Positions 8,775 to 16,704 of a stretch of DNA of 64,000 nt are shown one piece after another (position 1 is the first letter of the stretch; every line of letters begins with the position of its first letter). The stretch lies in NCBI RefSeq assembly GCF_003284895.1, contig NZ_QMDV01000003.1:64501-128500 (forward strand). Reading direction: 5' to 3'. The translations under genes and the position numbers were made by a program. The notes below the pieces were generated by a model. The model was not told the origin of the DNA, searched no databases, and saw only the letters and a program-made list of their open reading frames with translations. The DNA is from Pontibacter arcticus. Its GTDB lineage: Bacteria; Bacteroidota; Bacteroidia; Cytophagales; Hymenobacteraceae.

Positions 8775-8843
8775 CTCCAAGTGCGGCGGCTATACGTAAT
8801 CGTACTAACGAGTATACTATATAGTTCCTGTATAATATAAAGA

Positions 8844-9746
8844 TTACGAATTATATACATACTTCAATCTCGCCCCTGACTCACTTACCTCCAACGCTAC
8901 TTCTCTTCCGCACACCAAAGCCAGATTAAGCGGCTCGTGGCCCACCGGAAAACCAAACGATACAGGGAAGTTATACTTGCCCACATGCTCCTGTATGATC
9001 TCGTAAGCCGTTTTACCGAACGGAATCGCGTTATCTTTCATGTCACTCATATCGCCTACAAGCATACCCGCCAGGTTTTTCAGTTTGCCACTTCGGTCTA
9101 AATGCACCAGCATACGGTCGATGTGGTAGAGGTATTCGTCCAGGTCTTCTAGGAAAAGTATTTTGCCACTTGTATCGATATCGGATCTGGTGCCGGTAAG
9201 TGTGTGCAGCATGGAAAGATTACCACCTACCAACTGGCCCTGCGCAGTGCCGAAGCGGTTAAATTCATGCGGATCAGAAGTATAAACCAGGCTTTCTCCA
9301 AACAATACCTGGCGCAGCGTTTCCACGGAATCTATAGTTCCTTCGCGGCCAAATAATACCGGCATAATGGCGTGTATGGTTTCCAGGCCGAGGTTGTGAA
9401 TATGGCTGTGGATGGTGGTTACATCGCTGAACCCGACCACCCATTTCGGCTGCTTCGTAAACTGCGTAAAATCTACCTGATCAATGATACGGGTAGTGCC
9501 GTAACCGCCGCGTGCGCAAACAATCGCTTTTATACTTGCATCATCCAACATCCCCTGGAAATCGCGTAAACGGAGCACATCGTCGCCGGCAAACTGGTTA
9601 TAAGCGGCATCAATGGTCTGGCCCAGCACTACCTCTAAGCCCCAGCTTTGGAAGGTGCTGATAGCAGGAGCGAGCTCTGCCGCAGTAATTTTTCGGGCAG
9701 TAGAAATTATGGCAATGCGGTCGCCGGGGTTCAGGTAAGGAATCAT
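8844..9746 (-). CDS. LD-carboxypeptidase (peptidase S66, muramoyltetrapeptide carboxypeptidase)
   Basis: A 300-residue S66 serine peptidase that removes the terminal D-alanine from tetrapeptides during peptidoglycan recycling. The catalytic set is visible: S107 in VVGFSDVTT, E200 in LFLEDLDEY and H270 in FPVGHEP. The ARGGYGTTR turn that forms the oxyanion region is at 78-86. No signal peptide is seen, in line with a cytoplasmic recycling enzyme. Length is normal for LdcA. It is divergent from the AbgT-type transporter, with 143 bases between the chosen start codons. AbgT transporters can import p-aminobenzoyl-glutamate or other small peptides, but no functional link is shown. Confidence 0.9.
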   Translation of the reverse strand: MIPYLNPGDRIAIISTARKITAAELAPAISTFQSWGLEVVLGQTIDAAYNQFAGDDVLRLRDFQGMLDDASIKAIVCARGGYGTTRIIDQVDFTQFTKQPKWVVGFSDVTTIHSHIHNLGLETIHAIMPVLFGREGTIDSVETLRQVLFGESLVYTSDPHEFNRFGTAQGQLVGGNLSMLHTLTGTRSDIDTSGKILFLEDLDEYLYHIDRMLVHLDRSGKLKNLAGMLVGDMSDMKDNAIPFGKTAYEIIQEHVGKYNFPVSFGFPVGHEPLNLALVCGREVALEVSESGARLKYVYNS

Positions 9747-9889
9747 AAAAAGTATAAAGTATAAGCAACTGCCAAGTTAGGGAATTCCGGTAAAATTTGC
9801 AGGTATGGCCTTTTTTAAGGATATTCAGCCACCAAACTAAATCCAACCTTGCCCGGGCAGCTTGCTCCGGTAAACCATTAACCACCTTT

Positions 9890-11416
9890 ATGACCGAGCT
9901 TCAGAAGAAAAGATCCGGCATCGACAGGTTTCTGTCTGTGATAGAACGTATCGGAAATGCCCTGCCTCACCCTGCCACTTTGTTTGCTGGCTTTGCTTTG
10001 CTTATCATTATTTTATCGTGGGTTGCCAGCCTTTTTGATATGGCGGTAGTGCACCCCGGCACCGGCGAAACCGTAACGCCTTTTAACTTACTTTCCACGG
10101 AAGGCTTGCACATGATCCTGACCCGCATGGTAACCAACTTTACTGGTTTTGCGCCACTGGGTACGGTATTAGTGTCATTACTTGGTATTGGTATTGCTGA
10201 AGGCACAGGCCTGATTGGGGCCGTTTTACGCATGGTAGTACTGGCTTCGCCAAAGCGTTTGCTGACGTTTGTGATCGTATTTGCAGGTGTGATCTCGAAT
10301 ACGGCTTCTGAAGTTGGCTATGTGCTGTTGGTGCCCTTGGCGGCAATTATATTTCTGGCCGCTGGCCGCCATCCGCTGGCTGGCTTGGCTGCTGCATTTG
10401 CCGGTGTATCGGGTGGGTATAGCGCCAACCTTTTACTCGGAACTGTAGACCCTTTGCTGGCTGGTCTTTCTACGGAAGCTGCCAAAATTATCGACCCGAA
10501 TTATGTAGTAAACCCTGCTGCTAACTATTACTTTATGTTTGCCTCTACGTTTCTGGTGGCTGGCTTAGGTACCTGGGTAACCGAAAGAATTGTGATACCC
10601 AGGCTGGGCGAATACACCGGAGATGAAAAACCTCAAAGTATAGACCGCCTGAATGCAGACGAGAAACGCGGTATACTTTACGCTTCTATTGCCATACTGC
10701 TCCTGATGGCGTTTATACTGGGCGGGCTGCTACCGGAAAACGGTTATTTAAGAGATCCGGAAACGGGTGGTGTGCTTAATTCGCCATTCATGTCAGGTAT
10801 TGTGGCCTTTATCTTCGTTTTAGCAGGTGTGGCGGGTATTGCCTACGGCATCGGTGCTAAAACCATCAGAAGCGACAGCGATGTGATGCGCGGCATGGCC
10901 AAATCCATGGAAACGCTGGGCTCTTACATTGTACTGGTGTTTTTTGCCGCACAATTTGTAGCTTACTTTAACTGGACCAACCTAGGGCTTATATTGGCCA
11001 TTAACGGTGCCGATGTGCTTAAAACAATGGGCCTGAGCGATATTCCGCTAATGATCATGTTCATTTTAGTGGCCGCCACTATTAACCTGGTAATGGGTTC
11101 GGCTTCGGCCAAGTGGGCCATTATGGCGCCTGTTTTTATTCCGATGTTTATGCTGCTGGGCTATACGCCGGAATTTACGCAAACAGCTTACCGCATCGGC
11201 GATAGCGTTACCAACATTATATCGCCTATGATGTCTTACTTTGCCTTGATTGTAGCCTTTATTCAGCGCTATGATAAAAATGCAGGTATCGGAACGGTTA
11301 TCTCCACGATGCTGCCCTACACGGTGGTTTTCTTTATCGGCTGGACGATCATGTTCATCATCTGGATATTACTGAAACTGCCGGTTGGCCCGGGCGCAGA
11401 AATGTACATGCCTTAA
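9890..11416 (+). CDS. AbgT family transporter
   Basis: A 508-residue polytopic inner-membrane protein with about 11-13 hydrophobic segments. Segments such as [40 protein letters not shown] and [19 protein letters not shown] are characteristic of the AbgT family. Members either import p-aminobenzoyl-glutamate using ion gradients or export sulfonamide-like antimetabolites; the sequence does not decide which. The ATG at 9890 (MTELQKKR) is preferred over an upstream in-frame TTG at 9797, whose extra 31 residues are non-hydrophobic and overlap the promoter region. A strong terminator follows at 11441. Confidence 0.9.
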   Translation: MTELQKKRSGIDRFLSVIERIGNALPHPATLFAGFALLIIILSWVASLFDMAVVHPGTGETVTPFNLLSTEGLHMILTRMVTNFTGFAPLGTVLVSLLGIGIAEGTGLIGAVLRMVVLASPKRLLTFVIVFAGVISNTASEVGYVLLVPLAAIIFLAAGRHPLAGLAAAFAGVSGGYSANLLLGTVDPLLAGLSTEAAKIIDPNYVVNPAANYYFMFASTFLVAGLGTWVTERIVIPRLGEYTGDEKPQSIDRLNADEKRGILYASIAILLLMAFILGGLLPENGYLRDPETGGVLNSPFMSGIVAFIFVLAGVAGIAYGIGAKTIRSDSDVMRGMAKSMETLGSYIVLVFFAAQFVAYFNWTNLGLILAINGADVLKTMGLSDIPLMIMFILVAATINLVMGSASAKWAIMAPVFIPMFMLLGYTPEFTQTAYRIGDSVTNIISPMMSYFALIVAFIQRYDKNAGIGTVISTMLPYTVVFFIGWTIMFIIWILLKLPVGPGAEMYMP

Positions 11417-11440
11417 CAGATCAACTAAAGTATAAAAATA

Positions 11441-11476
11441 AAAAAGCTCTTTAACATATGTGTTAAAGAGCTTTTT
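11441..11476. terminator. Bidirectional terminator between AbgT and the barrel gene
   Basis: A 16-bp perfect stem (AAAAAGCTCTTTAACA at 11441-11456 with 11461-11476), TATG loop, T-rich on both exits. It separates the convergent AbgT-type gene and the outer-membrane barrel gene. Confidence 0.88.
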
Positions 11477-11492
11477 TTGTGGCCGATAAAGT

Positions 11493-12098
11493 TTACTTCA
11501 CCAGTTTAAAGCCTAAGCTAAGTATAAATTGTTCGGTTTTATACTTGCCGCTGCTTTGCTGCACGGTGTTGGTAAAGTCGCGGCCAATGTTTTCGTAGCG
11601 CAGGTCTAAGGTTAATGCTGCCAGATCAACGCCTACGCCAGCCTGCCAGCCCCAGTCAGTCCGGTTCATGTACTCGTCAATTTCTACGTCCTGCTGCTTG
11701 GCATCAAATACCACAGATGCAACCGGCCCGGCCTGCACGCGCAGCACTTTCAGGAAATTATAACCCAGCATGATCGGCACATCCAAACGGTTAAAATCAA
11801 ACTCGGAAGTTTGTACGCCACCCGTTGCCGCATCGGTAAATTCGATTTTCCCACCCGATGAAACGACCATTGCTTCGGGCTGCAGGAAAACGCCGGCTAC
11901 CTGAAACCTGGTAAAAATACCGGCATGGTAGCCTGCAATGTTTTCGGGGTTATCGTATTCTTCAGGCGAATTTTGCAGGTCTTTTACCGTTACTTTGCTG
12001 GCGCTGATGCCCGCTTTTAAACCAGCCTGAAACGTTTGCGCCATCGACGTGCTGTATGCAGCAAGCACAACGGCTATTAACAGGAATATTTTTTTCAT
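11493..12098 (-). CDS. Outer-membrane beta-barrel protein (PorT/OMP_b-brl_2-like)
   Basis: A 201-residue protein with a cleavable signal peptide (MKKIFLLIAVVLAAYSTSMA-Q). Alternating hydrophobic strands follow: FQAGLKAGISASKV near the start, repeated GY/GF turns, and a terminal strand QFILSLGFKLVK. This layout is typical of the small eight-stranded barrels common in Bacteroidota and annotated as PorT-like or outer membrane beta-barrel. No ligand or partner is evident. It has its own terminator. The 295-base upstream gap contains AAGTATAAA copies and an AT-rich repeat next to the radical SAM gene. Confidence 0.8.
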   Translation of the reverse strand: MKKIFLLIAVVLAAYSTSMAQTFQAGLKAGISASKVTVKDLQNSPEEYDNPENIAGYHAGIFTRFQVAGVFLQPEAMVVSSGGKIEFTDAATGGVQTSEFDFNRLDVPIMLGYNFLKVLRVQAGPVASVVFDAKQQDVEIDEYMNRTDWGWQAGVGVDLAALTLDLRYENIGRDFTNTVQQSSGKYKTEQFILSLGFKLVK

Positions 12099-12358
12099 AG
12101 GGGAAATTTTTTAAAGTATGGAAGTTTATCTTAATGTATAACAGGTAATTATATTCTCTGATTCTAAAACAAGTAAAGCAGCCTGGGCTCTGCCTGCGTT
12201 ACGGAAGTATAAACTGAATACGTATTTTTGGGGAATGGTGTCTACGGCTCCGGCACAAGTATGAAGTTAGATGAAAAAGTATAATCATCTGCTATTTAAT
12301 AATTAGCCTGTTCTTTGTCTTATCCATCACGCTGATTTCTTATTTCCAGAACAAAACT

Positions 12359-12389
12359 CGTAATTCGTACTTCTTAATTCGTAATTAAA
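12359..12389. repeat. TAATTCGTAATT-type intergenic repeat (left of radical SAM gene)
   Basis: Iterations of the unit TAATTCGTA directly before the radical SAM start. The same unit recurs directly after that gene at 13414-13450, so the gene is bracketed by two copies in direct orientation. Confidence 0.6.
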
Positions 12390-12393
12390 ACTG

Positions 12394-13374
12394 ATGCGCC
12401 TAACATCCAAACCTGTACTTTGCAACTATTACGTTACCTACCGCTGTAACGCAAAGTGCTCGTTCTGTGATATCTGGGAAAAACCATCGCCTTATATTAC
12501 CCTGGAAGATGTTGCGCAAAACCTGCGCGACCTGAAAAAGCTGGGCGTACAGGTGATCGATTTTACCGGTGGCGAACCATTATTGCACCGCCAGATAGAC
12601 CAGATGCTTGCCATGGCGCACGAAATGGGCTTTATTACCACGCTCACCACTAATGCCATGCTTTATCCCAAATTAGCCCAGAAGCTGAAAGGGAAAATAG
12701 ACATGCTGCACTTTTCGCTGGATTCTGCGGATAAAGAAACACACGACAAAGGCCGCGGTGTGGCCTGCTATGATTTTGTAATGGAATCGGTAAGGGTGGC
12801 GAAAGAACTGGGCGAGCGGCCAGATATTCTGTTTACTGTTTTCAAGCACAACCTGCACCAACTGGAAGAGGTCTACCAGAAAATCATACTTCCAAACAAA
12901 CTCGTCCTCATCCTTAATCCGGCTTTTGAGTATAATGCCGTAGAAACTGGCGAGCGTTTATCCGAAGAAGAACTCGATTACCTGACAGCCTTTGGCAAAC
13001 GCAAACAAGTATACCTGAACGAAGGCTTTATAGAATTGCGGCGCGATGGCGGCAATCATACTTCCAAACCTGTCTGTAAAGCAGCCAGCACCACACTCGT
13101 AATTTCTCCGGACAATGAGCTGGTTCTGCCATGTTATCATCTCGGTACCCAAGCCTTTCCGATAAATGGCGACCTTTATACTTTATACTTATCGGAAGAA
13201 GTAGAAGCGCTTAAAAAGCTGGAAGGGAAATTACCGGCCTGCGAAGGCTGCACCATTAACTGTTACATGCAGCCAAGCTTTGCCGTAGAAGTAAATAAAT
13301 ATTTCTGGAAGGCATTGCCCAGCACGCTCCGTTATAATTACTACAAAGGCACCTGGAAACGCATGTTCGCCTGA
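12394..13374 (+). CDS. Radical SAM protein with SPASM-like C-terminus
   Basis: A 326-residue radical S-adenosylmethionine enzyme. The cluster motif C-x3-C-x2-C is at C18, C22 and C25 (CNAKCSFC), the SAM-binding FTGGEPLL at 57-64, and the strand LHFSLDSAD follows. Five C-terminal cysteines (C228, C247, C283, C286, C290) suggest an auxiliary iron-sulfur cluster of the SPASM/twitch kind. No precursor peptide gene is visible nearby, so a peptide-modifying role is not supported. The protein may instead act on a small molecule or lipid. The gamma-carbonic anhydrase gene follows on the same strand after 82 bases that contain an AT-rich repeat. Confidence 0.85.
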   Translation: MRLTSKPVLCNYYVTYRCNAKCSFCDIWEKPSPYITLEDVAQNLRDLKKLGVQVIDFTGGEPLLHRQIDQMLAMAHEMGFITTLTTNAMLYPKLAQKLKGKIDMLHFSLDSADKETHDKGRGVACYDFVMESVRVAKELGERPDILFTVFKHNLHQLEEVYQKIILPNKLVLILNPAFEYNAVETGERLSEEELDYLTAFGKRKQVYLNEGFIELRRDGGNHTSKPVCKAASTTLVISPDNELVLPCYHLGTQAFPINGDLYTLYLSEEVEALKKLEGKLPACEGCTINCYMQPSFAVEVNKYFWKALPSTLRYNYYKGTWKRMFA

Positions 13375-13413
13375 TACAGGTTTTCAAAGTGTAAATCCGG
13401 AAGAAATTTACCC

Positions 13414-13450
13414 TAATTCGTAATTCGTAATTTTTAATTTGTAATTCAAA
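13414..13450. repeat. TAATTCGTAATT-type intergenic repeat (right of radical SAM gene)
   Basis: Successive TAATTCG, TAATTCG, TAATTTT, TAATTTG, TAATTC units. It matches the repeat at 12359 on the other side of the radical SAM gene and ends just before the carbonic anhydrase start. Confidence 0.6.
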
Positions 13451-13456
13451 ATATAT

Positions 13457-13975
13457 ATGCCAGTTATACTTCCTGTAAAAGGCGTGAAACCCCAGATGGG
13501 CGAAGAATGCTTTATAGCCCCGAATGCAACGATTGTAGGCGATGTGATTATGGGCGATGAATGTACCGTTTGGTTTAACGCTGTTATCCGTGGCGATGTA
13601 AACAGCATCCGGATCGGGAATAAATCAAATATACAGGATGGTGCCGTGATCCATTGTACTTACGAGAAAGCCGCGACTACCATTGGCAATAACGTATCGG
13701 TAGGGCATAACGCGATTGTGCACGGCTGTACTGTAGAGGATAATGTGCTGATTGGGATGGGATCTATTGTGATGGATAACGTGGTGGTGCAGAAAAACTG
13801 TATCGTGGCTGCAGGCGCTATCGTACTTGAAAACACTATCTGCGAATCGGGCTGGATCTATGCAGGCATTCCGGCCAAGAAAGTAAAACAGCTAAGCGCA
13901 GCGCAGATCGAAGGCCTGGATAAGGTAGCCAACAACTATGTAATGTATGGTGGTTGGTTTACAGGAAAAGAATAG
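13457..13975 (+). CDS. Gamma-class carbonic anhydrase family protein (YrdA/PaaY-like)
   Basis: A 172-residue left-handed beta-helix protein built from hexapeptide repeats. The three metal-ligand histidines of gamma-carbonic anhydrases are present (H66, H84, H89, in VIHCTYE and GHNAIVHGC), as are R45 and D47 of the conserved RGDV segment. Members are trimeric zinc or iron enzymes. Many YrdA/PaaY-type proteins have weak or no carbonic anhydrase activity, so the reaction remains open. It probably forms a loose pair with the upstream radical SAM gene. Element 1, an inverted-repeat element, begins 13 bases after the stop. Confidence 0.88.
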   Translation: MPVILPVKGVKPQMGEECFIAPNATIVGDVIMGDECTVWFNAVIRGDVNSIRIGNKSNIQDGAVIHCTYEKAATTIGNNVSVGHNAIVHGCTVEDNVLIGMGSIVMDNVVVQKNCIVAAGAIVLENTICESGWIYAGIPAKKVKQLSAAQIEGLDKVANNYVMYGGWFTGKE

Positions 13976-13987
13976 AGGCTAGTTGGT

Positions 13988-14352
13988 TTTATACTTTGCT
14001 GGCTTAATAGAAAAGTTCTTGTGTTATTGTTGGCTTATCGCCTCGCTTTTGCTTGACAAGTTTAACCACCCCGCCTGCGGCACCCCTCCTTGAAAAAAGG
14101 AGGGGAGTTGGTTTAGCCAAAGACTCTTGCTCTTAATTGAAGTATACTTTATACTTTGATCGAAGAAAAAAACCTCTCCAGTTTTCGCGTGAAGCGCCTT
14201 GTGAATTTCCGGTGCGCAGCAGCCGTAAGGCAGGGAATGAACACAGCGCTGAAGGGGAAAACGCGGCCAGCGCGGCCGCCGAGCGCGAAAGCATGCTATA
14301 CAACAAGAACTATCCAAGATAAGAAAGCCAAACTACGCCAGCAAAGTATAAA
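13988..14352. mobile_element. Inverted-repeat element 1 (related to element at 21405-21859)
   Basis: This 365-base non-coding element begins with TTTATACTTTGCTGGC (13988-14003) and ends with the exact complement GCCAGCAAAGTATAAA (14337-14352). Its right part (14157-14352) is closely similar, in reverse orientation, to 21405-21608. The left part contains a hairpin CCCCTCCT/AGGAGGGG (14083-14090 with 14098-14105) and may be a diverged opposite arm. Short ORFs inside it are not maintained between copies. It fills the gap between the carbonic anhydrase gene and the CNNM transporter gene. Confidence 0.6.
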
Positions 14353-14414
14353 CTATCAACCCTCAAAGTATAAACTTCCGGAAGCTGACTTTCTATTTAA
14401 GCTGCTTTATACTT

Positions 14415-15728
14415 TTAAAGTAGGTTATCGCGCACTTCCTCGCGTACGGTAAGCTGTACCCATTCCACGCGGCGCTCCGACCGCTCGAGTACCTTCACTT
14501 CATACTCTTTGTAAGTAGCCATTTCGCTGCTGTCTTCTGGTATCTGGCCATAGAGTACGTTCACAAAACCGCCTACGGTTTCGTAATCTTCGCCTTCGGG
14601 CAGGGAGTAGGGCAGGTGGTCGTTGGCATCTGAGATGGCAGCCGAGCCGTTCACTTTATACTCAAAATCGCTGAGGCGTTCCACGATCGGTGCTTCCTCA
14701 TCATATTCATCCTGTATCTCGCCAACCAGTTCTTCAATAATATCCTCGATGGTAACAATACCGGAAACACCGCCAAACTCGTCGGTAGCGATGGCCATGT
14801 GCATGTGGCGGCGCTGGAACTGCTTAAGCAGGCGGTTAATTTTTTTGGTTTCAGGAATGAAGTAGGCAGGGCGCATCAGTTTTTCGATAACGATCGGTTC
14901 GCCGAGGCGCATGATGTTCAGGATATCTTTTACGTAAAGTATACCCACAATATTATCGATGTTGCCATCATATACAGGCAGGCGCGAATAACCTTCGTTA
15001 AAGATCACATCCATCAGGTCCGTTTCTGCAATGTGCACATCAATAGCGATCATCTTGGTACGGGGCACCTGTATCTGTTTTACCATGCGCTCATTAAACT
15101 GGAACACATTCTCCATCAGCTCGTGCTGCGAATCCTGGATGGCGCCACTTTCCACGCTTTGCTCAAACAACAACCGGAGTTCTTCTGCGGAGTGTACTTC
15201 GGAGCCATGCACCGGCCGTATGCCCATCGAGCGGAGCACAGCATTGGCAAAACCATTCAGTAACCAGATAAACGGCCGGAACAGGATATAAAAGAAGCGA
15301 AGCGGAATAGAAACAGCCAGCGCCGTAGATTCGGAACGTTGAATGGCCAGCGATTTTGGAGCCAGCTCCCCAAACACAATGTGCAGTACCGTAATAATGG
15401 CAAACGAGATCGGAAGGGCAATGCTATGGGCCAGTGCCTCGCTGCCCTGATAGCCAAAGGCGTTCATAATATCAATTACAATGCGCGAAACCACACTTTC
15501 CCCGATCCAACCCAAACCAAGCGAAGCAAGCGTTATACCTAATTGTGTGGCCGATAGATAAGAATCGAGGTGGGAGAGCATGTGCTGCGCCATTTTAGCG
15601 AGCGAGTTACCGGTTTGTGCCCGAAGCTCAATCTGCGAAGCCCTTACTTTTACAATGGCAAACTCGGCTGCCACAAAAAAGCCGTTAAGCAGAACAAGAA
15701 ATATTGTCAGGAAAATATCAAAAACCAT
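14415..15728 (-). CDS. CNNM/CorC-type hemolysin family transporter
   Basis: A 437-residue membrane protein. The N-terminal DUF21/CNNM domain (about residues 1-190, four hydrophobic segments, starting FLVLLNGFFVAAEFAIVKVR) is followed by a CBS pair (about 205-330, with MIAIDVH and GIVTIEDIIEELVGEI) and a C-terminal CorC_HlyC domain with GDANDHLP-like text. Proteins of this group are linked to Mg2+/Co2+ extrusion or resistance; the hemolysin name is historical. Element 1 lies immediately downstream. It appears monocistronic. Confidence 0.9.
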   Translation of the reverse strand: MVFDIFLTIFLVLLNGFFVAAEFAIVKVRASQIELRAQTGNSLAKMAQHMLSHLDSYLSATQLGITLASLGLGWIGESVVSRIVIDIMNAFGYQGSEALAHSIALPISFAIITVLHIVFGELAPKSLAIQRSESTALAVSIPLRFFYILFRPFIWLLNGFANAVLRSMGIRPVHGSEVHSAEELRLLFEQSVESGAIQDSQHELMENVFQFNERMVKQIQVPRTKMIAIDVHIAETDLMDVIFNEGYSRLPVYDGNIDNIVGILYVKDILNIMRLGEPIVIEKLMRPAYFIPETKKINRLLKQFQRRHMHMAIATDEFGGVSGIVTIEDIIEELVGEIQDEYDEEAPIVERLSDFEYKVNGSAAISDANDHLPYSLPEGEDYETVGGFVNVLYGQIPEDSSEMATYKEYEVKVLERSERRVEWVQLTVREEVRDNLL

Positions 15729-15910
15729 AGTTTATAAAGCTGTGTTGTAGCCGGCAAAGGTGTAAAATTAACTAAAATAAAGGTTTTTGCCAGAAGAGTA
15801 TACGCAACCAGGCTATTAAACCGCCATAACAGGGCAATGCAGGCCTACGAAGCTGTTTTAAATATACATCTTTTAATACATGCTTTACAAAAACGGGTTA
15901 TTAAAATCAG

Positions 15911-15934
15911 AAAAGGCACCAAGCGGTGCCTTTT
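15911..15934 (-). terminator. Terminator after the 129-codon hypothetical gene
   Basis: AAAAGGCACC (15911-15920) pairs with GGTGCCTTTT (15925-15934). On the minus strand it lies 23 bases downstream of the hypothetical gene's stop at 15958 and ends in four Ts. Confidence 0.75.
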
Positions 15935-15957
15935 TGAGTAAAATAGCAATGCAGAAT

Positions 15958-16347
15958 TCAGGATACGACGCTCAGTCTTGATACCTCGGCGGTGCTAAAC
16001 AACTCGCTGGCATTTTCCTGCGACAGGCGGTGCAAAAATATGTGCTTTGCCATGTCTTCACTTATCAGTTGATAGGTGTTTTCCGCATCAGCATCTAGGA
16101 AGGGATTACAAAAAGAATAAATAAACTCATCTGTAAAGGTCTTGTATACCACATGAAAGTTGTGCTGCTCATCGCGCATCATTTTGATAGCTTTAAACAA
16201 ACTTCCGAAAGATTTCCCGCAGGTTGTCTTTAAAGTAACAGTTGGGCTGGTGGTAAAATTTGCAGGCATACAAGCAAGGTTATTATTATAAATTATCTCA
16301 TAGTTGTTATACATTTCATGCTTTAGATTGATTCCTGAACCTGTCAA
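15958..16347 (-). CDS. Hypothetical protein
   Basis: A 129-residue protein of no recognised family, without signal peptide or membrane segment. It contains aromatic-rich text (HNFHVVYKTFTDEFIYSF) and a helical C-terminal half. An internal ATG at 16314 gives a 118-residue version and is an equally possible start, since neither has a Shine-Dalgarno sequence. Support for a real gene comes from a consensus -7 element (TAACTTTGT, 16438-16446) upstream and an intrinsic terminator at 15911 directly downstream. Codon use looks like the neighbours. Confidence 0.6.
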   Translation of the reverse strand: MTGSGINLKHEMYNNYEIIYNNNLACMPANFTTSPTVTLKTTCGKSFGSLFKAIKMMRDEQHNFHVVYKTFTDEFIYSFCNPFLDADAENTYQLISEDMAKHIFLHRLSQENASELFSTAEVSRLSVVS

Positions 16348-16437
16348 AAAACTGGGTTTTGTTCGTGAATGCCAGTCTTTTAAGGGTGAATTATACTTTT
16401 AGCCTGTGGTCAATATTCAATTTATACTTCTAATGAT

Positions 16438-16446
16438 ACAAAGTTA
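16438..16446 (-). promoter_or_regulatory. -7 promoter element, hypothetical gene
   Basis: On the minus strand this reads TAACTTTGT, an exact match to TAnnTTTGY, 90 bases upstream of the start at 16347 (123 bases from the alternative start at 16314). Confidence 0.5.
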
Positions 16447-16621
16447 AGGGGTATTTGCTGGAGAATATGTTATCAAATAGGTTCTGGTGTTACCATTTGG
16501 TTACCAGAGCTGGCGGTGTTCTCTGAAACTAAAAAAGAGCTGTAAAGCGAGTTGCGGGAGTTGTCTGTCCGGGGCATGTAGCAAGTATGGCAGCAGCTTA
16601 CGTTATCCCGTTAAAAATCCA

Positions 16622-16630
16622 TACTTTTGT
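16622..16630 (+). promoter_or_regulatory. -7 promoter element for dsbD
   Basis: TACTTTTGT matches TAnnTTTGY exactly, 75 bases upstream of the chosen dsbD ATG. A TTA triplet stands 21 bases before it in place of TTG. This also supports the 16705 start over an in-frame TTG at 16627, which would overlap the promoter. Confidence 0.6.
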
Positions 16631-16704
16631 GCTATCAAAACAAAAGCTTTCTTGTTACCCTGAAGTATAAATCAGCTTGCAAGTATAAAAGTAGAACAGC
16701 CCAT

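Larger units (their letters stand above)
16348..16704. other. Divergent intergenic region before dsbD
   Basis: A 357-base gap between two divergent genes. It holds a minus-strand -7 element (16438-16446), a plus-strand -7 element (16622-16630), a small hairpin TCTGGT/ACCAGA near 16482-16507 and several AAGTATA copies. No RNA gene was recognised. Confidence 0.55.

Noticed and set aside
9797..9889. N-terminal extension of the AbgT-type transporter from a TTG codon
   Set aside because: The extra residues do not resemble the family N-terminus and cover the divergent promoter region; the ATG at 9890 fits better.
14083..14105. CCCCTCCT/AGGAGGGG hairpin as a gene terminator for carbonic anhydrase
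   Set aside because: It lies within element 1, more than 100 bases from the stop, and has no T-run. It is more likely part of the repeat element; a similar G-rich repeat occurs near 41560.
14137..14322. Small ORF in element 1 sharing the peptide text FSREAPCEFPV with an ORF in element 2 (21506-21706)
   Set aside because: The shared text covers only part of each ORF. A short insertion changes the frame in one copy, and the rest is unrelated, so the conservation is at DNA level.
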